Assembly: GCA_900708905.1 (NCBI GenBank)
Contig: CAADRB010000032.1
Span: 1,096,545 to 1,160,544 of the forward strand
From: Hymenolepis diminuta
Taxonomy: Eukaryota > Platyhelminthes > Cestoda > Cyclophyllidea > Hymenolepididae
Direction: 5' to 3'
DNA: 64,000 nucleotides
Positions 11,061-25,507 of this stretch are shown piece by piece (position 1 is the first letter of the stretch; each line of letters begins with the position of its first letter). The position numbers and the translations under genes are program-made. The notes under the pieces were generated by a model. That model had not been told where the DNA came from. It saw only the letters and a list, made by a program, of their open reading frames with translations, and did no database searches.

Positions 11061-13740
11061 AATATTTTTTTCTACTTAATCATGAGCAGGTAAAAATCAG
11101 GTTATCAAAAATATTCGTGCATCTTAATTCTGGATTCATTAGGTCGTTGGCGTTTACTTCGTTATATCTTCGTCTAATGTTCTAAAATTGAAACTTTGGT
11201 TTCCATGTCCTTGTATTCAGTATTCGGAACAGCAGATTGAGAATGAGAGGTCGGTCATGCCATCTCGGTACGTCCTTATCTTCTGATAGCTCGGAGTCAA
11301 CTTTTGATGTATTTTCTTCCTATAACAAATTCACTAGCAGGATGCTATGGGTTAACGTGATTTTGACATAGAGGTGACTCAAATTGGATTATATTTACAA
11401 AGTATGGCTTTTTCCTATAGGATTTGATGGAATCCCGTTAAGTGATAATTCGTTTCAATTTTCATTGTTTTCAGATTTGTAGAAGTGATTCTTGCGTGAC
11501 TATTTGGTTTTTGCATCTCTGCGGGCCGTATGACGTATCTTAAAAGTACTAAGTCATCAAACGAATTAGATTGATGTCGATAAGGCAGGCAATCTACTCT
11601 CAAAATCTCAACATTAAAAAATAAACCTCATCTGTCATGCCTTAACGCTGATTTCCACCAACAATGGATGAGTAAAAACCGTTGGTACAATCAAATTAAT
11701 AGAGAGCTACTTTTCCATAGTTCTTTCATTCAATTCCACATTCAATGCAACCCCGTAATAATTGTCTCTCTCAATGAATTTTGAAATTTACTACAATTAG
11801 AGAGGGGACTGGTATTGGATAAATGGTTTATTTTTATTCAAAAGAAATTACAGTAAAAATTTTACATTTTTATTAACTACTTACATAATTGTTAAATGCG
11901 CTAAAATTGGCACTGATTGGCAGAATGTTGAGTAAATTATGGAAATTTACTTACATTGTCAACTTCGGGGAACTTTTTGCTATTTGGGATGCTAATGAGG
12001 CTATAACAACTTTGAAAGTTAATTTTCACTCCATGTTTTACAAATTAGACTCTTTCCCTTGGTATATGCATTTATGAAATATTTAGCACTCGAAATTTAT
12101 GAAAAGTGTGATTTGTACGGGGAGGTCTCTAGGGGAATGGAACTGGAGATTATTTTTCAAGGCTTGGGTAACTCCTCATGCCTTTTTCAGACCAGATCTA
12201 CTTAATTATTCAGATTATGTTTTTTCCAGAGTTATCCTCAAGATAATCTCAATGAGTTTCTAGGGGGTAAAAAGAGAGAAGGTAAGTACGTTTAGTCCCA
12301 AAGCCTATGAAACAAGTGCGGTTTTGTAATCACCTATTAGAATTAGTTAACAGTGAAACTAGCTGTCTTAATCGGTCCACAATCGGAGTTTCTATCTTGA
12401 TTCTCTCCATTTTTGGTTACAGAGCCATATGTTGTTATAAATAGGCAAGATTTTTCTTTTAATAAATTACCTGAGCTTTCTCAATGTATATGGACCATAT
12501 ACATCTTATATGCATGTTTCTAAACGAGCATACTAATAATTGCTTTTTAGCTATTTGGTAGACTTATTAAAGGACATTTCTAAAGATGGTCAATCGTTTT
12601 TTGGTGTTTTCGTGCATGGTTATCTCAGAATTTCTGTTTAGTTTGCAAAGTAGACTCAAATCCATCACACAGATCCTCTCTGTGTGCGAGACCTCATTCA
12701 ATGTTAATTTTCAGAAATCTAAGTGAAGAAACAAAATAGTGAGGCAGAGTTGTCAAGATTAGCGTTCTGGATGAATTATTTACTTTCTGTTTACTAATTC
12801 GCTCCAGTACACACACATCGACTCTCCGCGTCCTGGGAGGCTGGCTGGCTTCCCGCCTGATCAGTTTTTCCCACATACCATTTGCCCTGAAACGGGATTC
12901 ACTTGTCGATAACAGAGTATTACATAACACTAAGGCATATTAGAAAGATGTTTAGAATAATCTATCTCTGTTCTAATTTCATGAGTCGTTCGAGTAAATA
13001 TTACCTTTATTGGAGAGAGAGAGGAGGGTAAAGTTAGTAGTAGTACTTAGTGTAGTGCCTGAGCACAAGGGGGCTTAAAGTTGTCAGTTCGTATTAGACA
13101 AATTTCAATCCCTCAAACTTTTGCCTGTTTATCACTTCCTCCTAGATTTATAAGTATGGTAAAAGCTTGTTTTTCACTTTGGCTGAACACAACATCAAGT
13201 GTACGAAAAGTTAGTTGCTCTTATCGGCACATGTTAGCCGCTGAATAACACGATCGTATTCTTTGTTTTTGCAAAAACAACGGGAAAGACCTGAATATTG
13301 GCTTACTCAAGTATGATATGATGAAGTGAGGAGAGGGTAAGAGTTGTGATGATTTTAGGTTAATGATAAGGAGAACAGAAAACAATGTCTAATTCAATTA
13401 ATAGTGGTTAGTTTTCCGAATTGGTGCTAGCAAATGCAAGATAACATTTTTTAAATACAATTTAATTATTTTGAGTTTTTTTCTATTTTATTTTCCCACA
13501 ACTTTTATCCATCTCCCGTCATATTATGTTTCTCTCTTCTTTAAAATGCATTATTATAACCCGCGGCATGAAAAAAGATATGATTTTTTTTTATAATGGA
13601 ATAGCAGCTGAGATCGGTTAATAACAAAGTCCCTTGATGGATGAAGTGAAGGGAATCGGAAATGGTGTTAGGAATGAGGTCAGGTTATCTAAAAGTCCTA
13701 TCTCATTGGATTTTTTTGTAATGAGATTATTCAACTGCTG

Positions 13741-13862
13741 AAATCCAAATTTTTTGATTTGTCATCTAGATTACGGAACAAATTCTTTTCCACGATATCG
13801 AGTACTTATTGTTCGGTAATTTAATTTGGATGGTCAGCCTTATCACTTCAGTTCATCTTTTT
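13741..13862 (+). repeat. Dispersed short repeat, copy in GPD1 intron 4
   Basis: Blocks aaatccaaattttttgattt, cacgatatcgagtacttatt, gttcggtaatttaatttgg, atggtcagccttatcac and ttcagtt align in order with the copies at 6166 and 54566 (the latter on the minus strand). Confidence 0.6.
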
Positions 13863-16800
13863 GCTAAACCTGAGAAAGCAGGTTAATAATGTCTTAACAT
13901 ATTCTTTTATTTTTACAGCCATAAGTGAATAAAACTGGCAGTGACATTTAAAGTATGACAAAGCTCACTGGAGTTTATCCAAGATGAAGTTATTGATATA
14001 ATATCATTTCAATAGAATAGTTTGAAAGTATTATTACTATTAGTTTTGTTAAAGTGTTTGTTTCAAAGAGGGAGATTGGATAGGAAAATGCATAGCTTGC
14101 GTTTATTTGAAGGAAAGGAGAGTCCAGTTTGGAGCTTTGAGGGTGATGTGTTAGCTGAAGATCAGATTAGGTTACTGATTGGAGTATTGCTTATATCGTT
14201 TTTTTATCAACGAAGGTTTCCGTTTGTATGCTTCTTTCTTGCATATTTTACTTAACTTTTCTAATTTGTTTTGATAACTGAAGAAGACGCTCAATTGCCT
14301 GACCTGGAAAGTGACTACTTTTATACCCTGGACTTAGTACATATTAAATCAACTTAGCTGTACCCAAATAACCTAGATTAAAGCTTTTGAACGGATAACT
14401 GAGTTGTAGCAATTTTTATATTCAAATTATTTGAGTAATACAAATATTCTTTTTATAAAAACCGAACATGAGAATGGATAGTATGACGTTATTTGTTGAT
14501 AATAGCAAATCATCGGTTTTTTCTTAAACTGTCCAGGATTCTATCATTGTCTTGAGTTTTGGATGGCATTCCTTGGAGATATTTGCATCGGTATGAGCAT
14601 GTTCTTCTGTGATCTTTGAATTTCTTTATTGAATTCATATGATTAAAAAGTGATAATTTAATTTGCGTTTTACAAATAAGATTTAGACATAAAAATTCAT
14701 AGGTTTAAATGTTACATTTACCAAATAGGAGAAACGACAAAATTTGTCCTTCTAGAAAAGCTCGGACTTTATCCTTAACATCTTCTAGATACTTGAGGAG
14801 TTCGTTTATGTTGGAGATTAGTTTTCAGGTTAATCGGAAACACTTAACTCGATTTTCATGAACGGGGATTTCAATTCTCTTGTAACTTTCTAATCACATC
14901 ACGAGGCAGCTCTAAGTTGCCTGGTGCCAGAATAAAGCTAACATCTGAAATTGCAAGAGTTTGAAGAATGGTTGGTTGCACTGCTCCCATCTTCATTTAA
15001 TAAGAAATTTAGCCAGTGTGAAGTAATATTTACAGCATTGGACTTCTCGATGCATCGACTTAGACATCTTATGATATTTAACAGAAAGTTACTTTTCAAC
15101 CTTCTTTTACAATAAATATTAGGGACATAAAGATCTCCTTTTATCTCTTAGTTCTAATGGGTAGAAATACTAGAGGGATCATTTACATCCTACTTTGATG
15201 CCTCTCCTGAAGGTGAATTATCTAGTACCTAGTTTTAGACGCCCAAAATGTTCTTACTAATACCACATTAACAATTATTAATCTTCACAAAAGAGAGAAA
15301 GATGTGCATTAGCATGTATAGCTGTATTTTCTTTTGCGCCGCCATCTGCTTAAATTACTGGCAACTCCATTTCCTACTTTGACTGTTTTTCAGGAAAGGG
15401 AGAGAGCATTTCTCAAACCTGAAAAGTTTCACTGGGCATCTCCTTGAAGTGCACCGCCCCTTGCTCTAAATGTTTGAAAATGGGAAGAAGCAAAGGGGAG
15501 GCGGGGAAATTCTATCCCCCCATCTGGTCTACCTTTTAGTTCTCCTTATCTTGGATTGGGATCACTACGAGCTATTAAGTTCCTTATTCACAGGTTACTT
15601 TTAAGGTCAGTTTCAATTATTTTTTTCGGAAATGGAAAGTTAAGACCCAAGAATTAATGCTCAAAATGATGCCGGATGAGCATTTTTTATGCGTCAGTTG
15701 TTTGATTCGTGTCTTCTTAACTGGGACTTGAGAATCGATAGAAAATAACGTGATACTGCTATTTTGAACCCATCATCATTTAAATTTGTGGGAAGTACAA
15801 ATTTAGCCGTGTTTGACTGGTTAATATCCCAGCAATAAAACTGCTTCATTTAACATGATATTTTACAGCAAATTGGAATTGTATCGGAAATTTTAATCTC
15901 ATTTGGTGTTACCAACCGTGGAAATGGTACTCTTTTAACCAGATACTCTTTAATTTATAAATATTTGAAAGAAGACGAGGTTACCAGTAGTATTTTAAAC
16001 ATAGGTTCTTTTGTTAGAGCTCATTCAGTCAATCCCATATCCCAAAATAGGCACATATAGATATGAACAGTTGATTTAAAAAAATAATAAAATTAGCGGC
16101 TTGTAGAAACAGTTCAAAGTCAGAATTCTAACGCGTCGGATCTGTTTTCCTAATAAAAAACCACCAGTTTTATTTCTCGTTACAATAATGCAGTACTTAA
16201 TCTCCCTAACTGGGAGTTGATTGTGAGTGATAAGCTGGTGGTATCTCAAGAGCGTAGGAGAGATAAGTATCATTGTCTGCGAGAGCCTCATAAAAATACA
16301 CTAAAAGGGTTAAACGCAGTAACTACTTGCATAGTGGTTGAGTTCCTTCCTACAATTTGTTGTCGGCCGGTTCCTATCTTTCTACTGACCTCAATGGCCA
16401 GGTTTAGGTACTAAAGTTAGCCTATCTTCTAACAATTTAAAGATATTTTTATCATTTATGTTTTATTTATGAGAAAGCATTTAGGAGTGTAAAAAACAGT
16501 AAACTCATTCAATTAGTGGTTGAAAACGAACAAAAATAAAAGCCTTCCTTCGAATCAGTCATCATGTTTTCCGGTTTTGACTTCCAAGTAACTGAATCAG
16601 GTGGTTTCAGCAAGACTTGATGTTTCAAATTTCAAACTTTAGAATCTGGACTCTAAGTTCCTGTTTGTGAAGTCAAGAGTCAACGGCTCGATATCAATAT
16701 GCCCACACCCAGAATGGCCGACGGAACTGGCCAATAAGGAAGATGGCAGAATTCAAGTCCCCCACTAGAGTTTCCCCATGGCACTACTCGCTCGAAGATG

Positions 16801-19800
16801 AGTATTGTTGAGCTGATCGACCAGTTCATTTAATTGAGAAAGAGGTCGTACTCACCTCGGTAAATAACTTTTTCTGATGGCCAAATGACGATAGTTGTCC
16901 AATCCATATAATATTTTGCTTAACTAACTTTTAGATTCCAGTCATTTCTCAGCATAAATAAATGGTAAAATTGTAGATGAGAGGTTTCCCTAGGTCATGA
17001 GATCCTTGAAATTTTTATTTAATGTAAATATTTATCTTGGTCCTACTGTATTTTACTTCGATTTCTCTCTGTTAATAATATATTTGTTCCCCTTCTCAAT
17101 GCTGCTTTTTGCTTTCCTCTCCTTCATTTGCTGCTGTCATCGAGAAAAGGAGAAGAAAAACTATATATAAATCATCCCTCTCCCTTTTTTTTCTCTTCTC
17201 TTCATTTCGGATAGGAAATAACGAAAGTAAAAAAATGTTGGGGACGTACGTAGTCGATAAACTGCTATCCTATCGGCGTGTTTTTATTAGTAATTAGAGG
17301 GAAAGAAATTACTTACTGCAAGAAAGTTTGAGGCAGTTGAAGTTAAGTGTAGTTAATGTGATGGAATAAGTTTCTTGATCCTAGAATTATGATCTGATGA
17401 TTTCGATTTGCTTTAATGAAAGTTATTAACTCTAATTTGGTAATGTGCGTTACTCTTGTCTAAAAATGGCCAAATGTGAAATATAATTAAGTAATGCTTG
17501 ATGTTGTCGCTCTTCAGCGATTACCTTAAAGCTGTTGGTCTCTCGAGTTAATAATTTGGTACAGAGGGCATTTCCTAGAAAATGGCCTTCTGTTAATGAA
17601 CTTTGTATACAGTGTGTGAAACAGTCTTAAAACATGGTATCTACCATTATCATTCATTCAGCGAGCGGAAGGAGTGGGCAAATATGACTTTTGTAAGTTT
17701 GCATTCACGTTTTTCTCTGTGGGAGTAGCAATGTTTTAAAGAGAGGAAAGAGAGTGCGAGCGTTAGCGAGAATGTCAAATCATTTGAGTGAGAAGGAAGA
17801 AAACTTGATCAGGCACTCCTCTCCTGTCCTCTCTATGTAAGCCAGTAAAACTCCAGCGTCTGGTTGATTGGGGAGATTAGAGCTATTTTGTCCACTTTTC
17901 ATGTTTAAACATGTAACATTAATGACTAAGCAATTGCTCGAAATACCCACTCAAATAACACATTCCAGTGATGTTCAAGCATGCAATTTTGGTTATCCAA
18001 GAGCAGTAGAGAAAATGAAGTACAAATTATCAGTTTTATATCTTACCTTTTTATTCGTTTCATTTTTCCAAATTACACCTATTGCTTTTATTTTCCTGTT
18101 TATCTTTATTCATTTTAGCATGTTAATTTCTTCTTTTTTTCTTATAATGAGTTTAGTGCTTTTTAAGGCTATCTGATTTTATTCTTGGTAAAGCAATTCG
18201 AGATATGTGCTTAGCTGCGTTTTAGCCTGCTATAGATTAAGCTTGTTTTCTTTGAAGGCTTAAATTCTAACAGTTGGCGCGGGGTGGGTTGTTTAACTTA
18301 TATTTATCTTTGTTTTGAAATTGTTATTCGATAAAAGCGAAGAGTACTTTGTCTAGTAGACAAAAATTGGTCAGCTACTGCTCGCATTGAAATACAATTT
18401 GAAACGGCAATTGTAAAGCTTTTGAGTGTACATTTACTAATGGAGGAGGAAAGCGAAATGATAGCACTTCCTCCTTGGAGTTATGAATAGATACTTGATA
18501 TGTTAATCCCCGTGGTGATTGCGAGACATCTGCACCGTTTGTATATTTTCACAGACCAGAACCTGCGTTCATTTGAATTTTCAATTTCACATATTTACAA
18601 CTTTTGTAGTAGCGAATGTTTTATAGTTTAATAGAATTCAATACGCCAAGTATACCAAAACTGTATTACCTATAAAGCAACTTTTTGTAGTTTCCTTTCT
18701 CTCATATAATGTCCATAAGATTTAAAATTCTGATTTTAAATTATCTGGAAGCAATCTGTTCCGTCATTTCTAACTAATAAGGAAACATTTCTGGCTTTGT
18801 CTATTGTCTGTATTATGCTTTTGTTAAGCATGTATCCATCAATTATTATACATAATGGAGATCTATTCTCACGATGATGTTACTCTCGCTTTGTTTCGCT
18901 AGTCAAACGTTTCCCTATCTCCATATATTTCCATTTTTCGTTACATTTGAATCCAGTTTTCCCTAAAACAAAAAGAGCTGGTCGGTCCTAAATATTACAG
19001 GTTCTTGCTACATTTAATAACATTTCCCAAGCGTATTAAAGAAAATAACTTTCGAGCTCCTCAAATATTGAACAACAAATATCTCTGATAGCGAGACGAA
19101 TTCTGTGATTAAGTTATTCGTATTTTGATCTTTAATTTTTAATTTGCATTTACATATAGTTTATAATTTCTCAGTATATGTTCACGGATGTTTTCTTTCC
19201 GAAATAGTGCTCTGATTTTCCTGACTATTGTATTTTCAGTCCTACTATTCGTCGACATCTTCATGTTCTTGTTCATGTGTCCTCTTTTACTTACGTTATG
19301 TTTCCCCTTTCTACTCTCCAACGCATATGTTTCCTCAAAGACATGACTCAGACGTTTTGTGATTATCGTCCAAGTGGTTTTCAAAATGCATGTTCGATTA
19401 CATTCAGTTCAGTCGTGTTTTGCGTAGCCACCGCAAACTGCTGCTTACTTACTAGGCCATCTCTGGACCAAATAATTTCGAGCGTATTGTACCACCAACG
19501 CATTGCCTGTAGTTTTGTCAGCTCAGTATTTTAATTAATCATCGCCACGAGTACACTGTTTTCAAATTTATTTTCGAGAGCAGAATTTCTTGTCAATACT
19601 TTATCAGTGTAAGAGCGCATTAGCTTATCTTTTCCTTATATTTGCTTTTTGTCCTCTCCGCATGTTTTGAATATTTGCTGCCTACTAATTGCCGTATCCT
19701 TTGCCTTCACTTCTTTCCCCTTAGCAGGTGTTTTTACTAGGAGCAATATTCTCACGTTCTTTGATATAATTCGTCCGCACTAAAACTGATCAAATATTAA

Positions 19801-22391
19801 ATATGCCATTCATCCTCCCGTACTTGCTTTTTGTCTCTCTCTCTATCCTTTTCGTTTGGCTCATCGAATAACTAGGCTGTGTATATGCTATTTCGCTTGA
19901 CCGACCAAAGGACAGGCAATGGTAAAGGACTAAATTTAATTACCTCTTACTCGTTTATTTACCCAATTCTTTATAAAATATATAATATGCGTTTAATAAT
20001 TTTCTGCGCATCAAATGTTTAATGCGTACCAATAGAAGACACTCGTTTTATACTATTAATATGACACTTAAATTCCTCTCTATTTGTCAAAAGTATGGAA
20101 TTTATTTATGTCTAACGTATAAATAGATGCTTAAATTTCTATTTAGGATTTCGATTGTGGCAGCATTTCAGTTCCATTTAAGCATCTTTGCGGTTATTAT
20201 GATAGGTGGATTGGTCTGTAAAGTCGGAGTCTATGAATTCAACGCCCATCAGTATATATCCAGTGATCGGAATTCCTAACCACTCTAAAATAGGTGACAG
20301 AATTCCAGTTTCTCCCTTCTATTTAAGTTGAGTATCAGGGAACAGTTTCCTTTTGAGTCCTTTATGAGTCATAAATACTTCCTGATTTACCTTTTTTCAT
20401 ACGTCTAGATTGGGTTTTGGTATGCATGGGCTTTGAATTACTAGAACTGAGTGGTATTATCTGGTAAGGCATTCATAGCTTTCGGAATGCACTGTTCTTT
20501 TCTTTAATGTGTTTGATGAGCTTCTCAGTTTAACTTTTTATTAAATGCATATCTCCAGGACATAATTCGATAGCCATGGTCAATATTGGCTTTACTTAAA
20601 ATTTCCTTCGAATTTAGCCTTATCTGTTCAGATAACTCTGTTAGTTCTCTCACTCTAGCACTTATTCGCTCGCTATCTCTATTTACTCTTTAATATTGAG
20701 AAAAGGTAGAAAGGTCTGATTCTGACACTCCTTTCTAAATGTAAACATTTTAAGCTCCTATAAAAGGGAATGTTCTAACTTATAAGATGCCACTAAAAAT
20801 TTTTCTTCAACTGCGCTCCCATTTACCACAAGACAGGAATTGGGTAGTGTCTGTAATACAATATTTTATTAGGGACAAACTAAAAGAAGACAGCCACCTT
20901 ATAACCAGTAAGCTGGAAAGTGATTATGTAGTGGTAGAACTCACAACGGAGGTGGTTGTATATTAGGCAGTTGATATATCCCTATAAAGCTAGGTACACA
21001 CAATCATGGTAAGAAGGTACTCAGCTGGATAAAAATCGCAGTAACAGGTACGGTAATAGATAACTGATCAGAATCCTTGCTCGCTCATTATGACAAAGAT
21101 TTGATACTCGTTGATGCAAATTCAGCAAACTTCTACTTCGGAGTGAACTTCATTGAATTTTGGCTTTCAAGAACGAAGCTTTACATTTCTGTGCTTATAT
21201 TCAAATCATTTTAAATTATACTGGATGCAAAGGAAAGCGAGGTTCATAGTGGTTGATATTCTTGTTATCGATACTCACTATTTCTCTATCTCCACGCCGC
21301 ATTCACATAATTTTTATAGGATTTGTGATTTCAAAGGTATTTTGAATTTGTGCTTATCTAAATTTAAATATGATGTGAATCTTTTACAAATTTGGATGGA
21401 ATTCTTCTGGGATCTTTCACAAAACTTTGTCAGGCCGTTTTTCCCCCTTTGGGTACATAGTATCATTGGTAACATTTTCGGCGGAAGCCAGGACAAATTC
21501 AATGACCCTCCCAGTCTATCTGTTTTTTTCTTTTAACCATGGAGCTTTATAGTTGCCGCCTTACATGCATGCATACGTATATATGAATTGGGCGTTTTCT
21601 CTGTTAATTCGTTAATTAACATTAGTTAAGATTCTTTATCTGCTACCTTGGAATTAAACTTCTATAACCTCTAGTTCTGTCTGTTATCCTATAAATAAAT
21701 TGGTATGTTTGAATGTGTTGAGATTAGTTTAGATTACGGTATTATACTAAGGTTCAGTTTTTAGTTGGTTATACTATAGAGAATGAGTGATAAAACAATG
21801 TGCGTCTTTGACGTATCGGTCAATTTGCCTCTATTCTTAGTAAAAGATTATGGGGTCGATAAACGTCGAACCCTTTTATATTGGTGTTTTCGTCTTTTCA
21901 ATGCAAAAATTTGTCTTACAGATGGGAAACATTTGAGTAAAGGAAGAGGAGATCAATAAGAAGCAATGTAGGAAGTCAGGACAAGAAGTTAAATTTTATT
22001 TGAATGTTTGAAACACTGAGTTGTGCTTATTTTCATGAGGTCTACGGTTCCAGGTGATATTTTTCCTCCATATTGATAGTTCGTTGGCGGATTGATTCAG
22101 TTTAGCAGTTAGTCATGTCCCCTCGATTTTTAAAACTAGAGTTTACTTGTTAAATACTTCATGAACAACCTTAGGTGGGTGGCAGAGGCACTTTTTTCAT
22201 AAAGTTTCTGTATGAAAAACGCTTAGTTCTTACTTTTCCCTTCTGAAAACAGTCTAGCGATTTGTTTTTGTTATAACAAATTTCCGACACTTTTTCTCTA
22301 TGTTCAGACAAACTATGAAATAACTTAATTGATTATCAACTTCCTCTGGCTCTTTTCTGAAGACATATTAAGAGAATTGATGATTTAACTC

Positions 22392-22407
22392 TATATATAT
22401 ATATATA
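22392..22407. repeat. TA microsatellite
   Basis: Eight uninterrupted TA units inside GPD1 intron 4. Confidence 0.9.
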
Positions 22408-25056
22408 GTAGAATGGCACTTACTTATGAATTAATAGTTTAAATTTGTCATTTGTTAAAATTATACAGTCTCTGCTATCTCCAGACGTTCTAAGATTTTG
22501 TTGTTTTTAGTTGTCTTGGCGATAGTATCCTTATAATATTCAGTGGAGATGGTTATCGTATCTTAATGAGTAATGCAAAGTCGGGCGGCAAGTATTGAGA
22601 TTTTGGTCTTGTATTTATTGATAATGAATCATAGTGGGTTACTACACTGTCGCTAACTAAAATATCCATGCAATAAATTCATGATATTCATGAGGATTCA
22701 AATTCACATTTATTTTCGAAATGTCATATTACACAAATTAATTTTAATTGATATAATAGTCGAGAAGGTTCATAAGGCTAATAATGAATCCCAGGCAACA
22801 TATCTGAAACTTTAATTATCTCCCTTTTAAAATAGATAAGACACTAAAGGACACCCAGAGTGAGAGAGTTTAAAGCCATAAAATAATTGTCATTAACAAA
22901 GAGCTAAGTCTAGGTGTAATTAAATGGAAAAGAAGTTCACAACAGAAATTGAAGACATCCAATGCTTAATTAGTCATTAAATAAGTACCGAATAGGATTT
23001 ACTAATTGTGGTAACGTCATTGTTATTAAACGGGTAACTGGGGGGGATCAATAAAAGGATAATAACAATAGTACAGGCGGATATGAAAGCGGAACAAACA
23101 CATCTAGAGAACTTTGTGCTGTGCTGCTCTGATGAAGAACAGACCTAAAAATAGGTTGTCCGCCTCCTTTTGAGCACGCGTGGGTTGAGCACTTCTCATT
23201 AATCTCCCTCTTCCTCTCCCATGTCCGACCAAACAGAAAAACACATTTAGTAGTAGCCGGAACATTAATTATACTCCTTTCCCTTGAGATTAAGTTTAGT
23301 TGAGACGTCATCACTCATCCGTTACTCAAAACCCATTCCCTATGTTTGTAAATTCTGCCTCTTTTCTGGTCGAATTGTAAATTACGCAGTAAGATTGAAG
23401 TCACAAAGGGGGACTATTACTTTCTGAGTTGCTGAAACTAGTTGTTGGAATTTGCCTTTGTAGTTCGGAAATTCGGGAGCCGAAAAAAGCGATTCAATTT
23501 TTTCATGACTGAGAGTCAGAGTAGGGGAGGAATGGTAGATTTGGTTCGCTGATTGAATTTCTTTTTCTGCGCTTGATAGGAGTCTTAATTGAGTTTAGAC
23601 AAAAGGTTATTCGAAAAGTTGTCTGGATTTGTTTGGCTGCTACTACCTGATGAGATTCTCAATCTAACATGTTTATTGATGAAGCATTTGTAATAAATGG
23701 AGAATAATTGCTACCGCTGAACCCGTTGAATTCTCGAAAAGCTCCATGTTTCACTGATATAGTGGTCAGCTTCTCTGTTTGAAAAGCCGGTGGTAACGGC
23801 TTGGTACTAATCTGTGTGAATAACTGACCAAGAGAGAGGCAGAGTGTGACTTTTTCCCCAGAAAAGGTTCGGATTTCTGTTTCTCAGTTCCCTCTCAACG
23901 GCCTTAGGGCTTGATGGTATTATTCTCACATTATCAACTGGGAGTTAAATTGCAGTATCACATGAATGTGAGCGTTTGATTTTGATACTTAGTTTACCTC
24001 GGGGGAATAAGGAGGATTCCCTTTGTTCTCAGTGGCATACGTTTTGCCACAATGCTCTCTCTATTGTCCTTTGAGAATCAGCCCCGGTTCGTCGGAACAG
24101 TTTTGAAAATTTTCTGAATTCTGAAATATTCTGTTATTTAATTTCCACTACTTTGTGATTAATAATTTCTTGATACAAGGATCTATTCCGGGATTTCATT
24201 TTTGCGTGCTTTTATCACCTTTCTCCATGTCAAGAAGTAAAAGCCTTTGGGGTAATCCTTTTTATCGTTAACAGGTTAGAAAAGTTTCCAAGCACGTTTA
24301 TAAAAGCCTGCTTAATGGGCAACAAAGTTTCTTCTCATCTTAAATATCACCTACTATCATTGAAATGTATTAACTGAGTGGATAATCCCATCGGATAATG
24401 TCTTTCTGTCATGTCTAATTTGTTAATTCGTTCGAATTAAGATCTCTTAAAGATAGAACCGTTAGCATTTCACGAGTGACAGTACGGATGAAGTTTTATC
24501 TGATGTATCAAAAGCATTAAAAATAACACTTTAAATAATAACCGTTGGTTAGACTCATTCGAAGTTAGATTCCGTGTTCTATAGTTGACGAGTCCAAAAT
24601 TCTCCATTAACGATACTAAGAATACAGAAAATAAGCACCATTCTGTGCTTTTTATTTTTCTAAATAGATTTTTAAAACCCGTTTTGTTTGTACATTACTT
24701 TGTTTCTCAAGATTGAGGAATTCGTTTTATGCTTAGAATTGAGCTGAATTAATCTAAAGTATTTGTAAAAATGACTAATTTAGTAAATACGGTTTCACTC
24801 TTGAAAGCCCACATCCAATGCTGTTATTGTCCAATCCGCCTATAAAGCTGTTCTTCACTTCTCGCAAACGCCCCAAAGCTTGATGGTCTCAATGACAAAT
24901 TAGTGCAACATTATTTGTATATTGAAATTATCGTTTTCAGAAACAGAATCTTCGGATTTAGTTATTTCGTCGATAAATGTTTTATTGAGTGCTATACTAT
25001 TTGATCACGTGGGCAAAAGGCATGTTTACATAAGTCTTTTTCTGTTAATTCAACAG

Positions 25057-25397
25057 GGCCTCAGGAATCAACCTTCTTGGAGAGTTGTGGTGTGGCCGAT
25101 CTCATCACCACATGTTATGGAGGTCGCAATCGCAAGATCGGTTTCGCTTTGGCCACCTCGGATAAGCCCGTCAGTACTCTGGAGACGGAGTTACTCGGTG
25201 GTCAATCAGCTCAGGGTGTCCTGACTGCCAGGGAGGTTTTCATCATGCTTAACGAACGTGGCGTGACGGGGGATTTCCCAATCTTCACAGTTGTGCACCG
25301 CATTTGCCAGCGGCAGGAGAAACCAGCCAATTTTATCGAATGCATTCGCAATCATCCCGCCCATGTTTGCAATGTTCGCTACTCAGGTATCAACTGA
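25057..25397 (+). CDS. GPD1: Glycerol-3-phosphate dehydrogenase [NAD+], exon 5, C-terminal (residues 249-361)
   Basis: Preceded by a caacag acceptor, this phase-1 exon reads GPQESTFLESCGVADLITTC and then YGGRNRK. Asp263, Thr267 and Arg272 align with human Asp260, Thr264 and Arg269, which act in catalysis and substrate phosphate binding. The terminal block FIECIRNHPAHV matches the family's usual end. It is followed by ten extra residues, CNVRYSGIN after V, before a TGA stop at 25395-25397. A donor-like cag|gtatca at 25387 lies just before the stop, so an alternative C terminus is possible. It sits about 19.5 kb from exon 4. Polyadenylation signals follow about 100 bp downstream. Confidence 0.94.
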
Positions 25398-25493
25398 TTC
25401 CTCTTGACTCAATAGTTGAAGTACACTCATTCTAGAACTCGCCTAATTGTCTTATTCCTTCCATTACACTGGGAGAAGGTTTTTCATTGAATT

Positions 25494-25507
25494 AATAAAA
25501 CAATAAA
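25494..25507 (+). terminator. GPD1 polyadenylation signals
   Basis: Two AATAAA hexamers, at 25494-25499 and 25502-25507, lie about 100 bp after the GPD1 stop. They give a compact 3' UTR. The position fits, but cleavage has not been shown. Confidence 0.6.

Larger units (their letters stand above)
5542..25056 (+). other. GPD1 intron 4, about 19.5 kb, repeat-bearing
   Basis: A very large terminal intron with a gtatgt donor and caacag acceptor in matching phase. It contains the 532-base N gap (so its true length is uncertain), at least three copies of the dispersed repeat described below, a GT run, an AAT run and a TA run. Several open frames of 60-127 codons occur, but their translations are rich in F/L/I/S/K/N/Y with no domain motif, as expected for chance in AT-rich DNA. 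I see no nested gene. Confidence 0.75.

Noticed and set aside
17868..18176. 102-codon ORF with a hydrophobic C-terminal half that looks membrane-like
   Set aside because: The hydrophobic stretch comes from a T-rich tract. There is no signal-peptide-like start, homologous motif or GC rise, and it lies inside an intron.
21153..21536. 127-codon plus-strand ORF in GPD1 intron 4
   Set aside because: The translation is rich in F, S, I, L and N with no recognisable domain, and its composition matches the AT-rich background. Open frames of this size occur repeatedly here by chance.
23640..23670. Hammerhead-ribozyme-like ctgatgag, as in schistosome SINE-alpha repeats
   Set aside because: The required GAAAC segment and flanking stems are absent nearby. 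The match is just the 8-mer.
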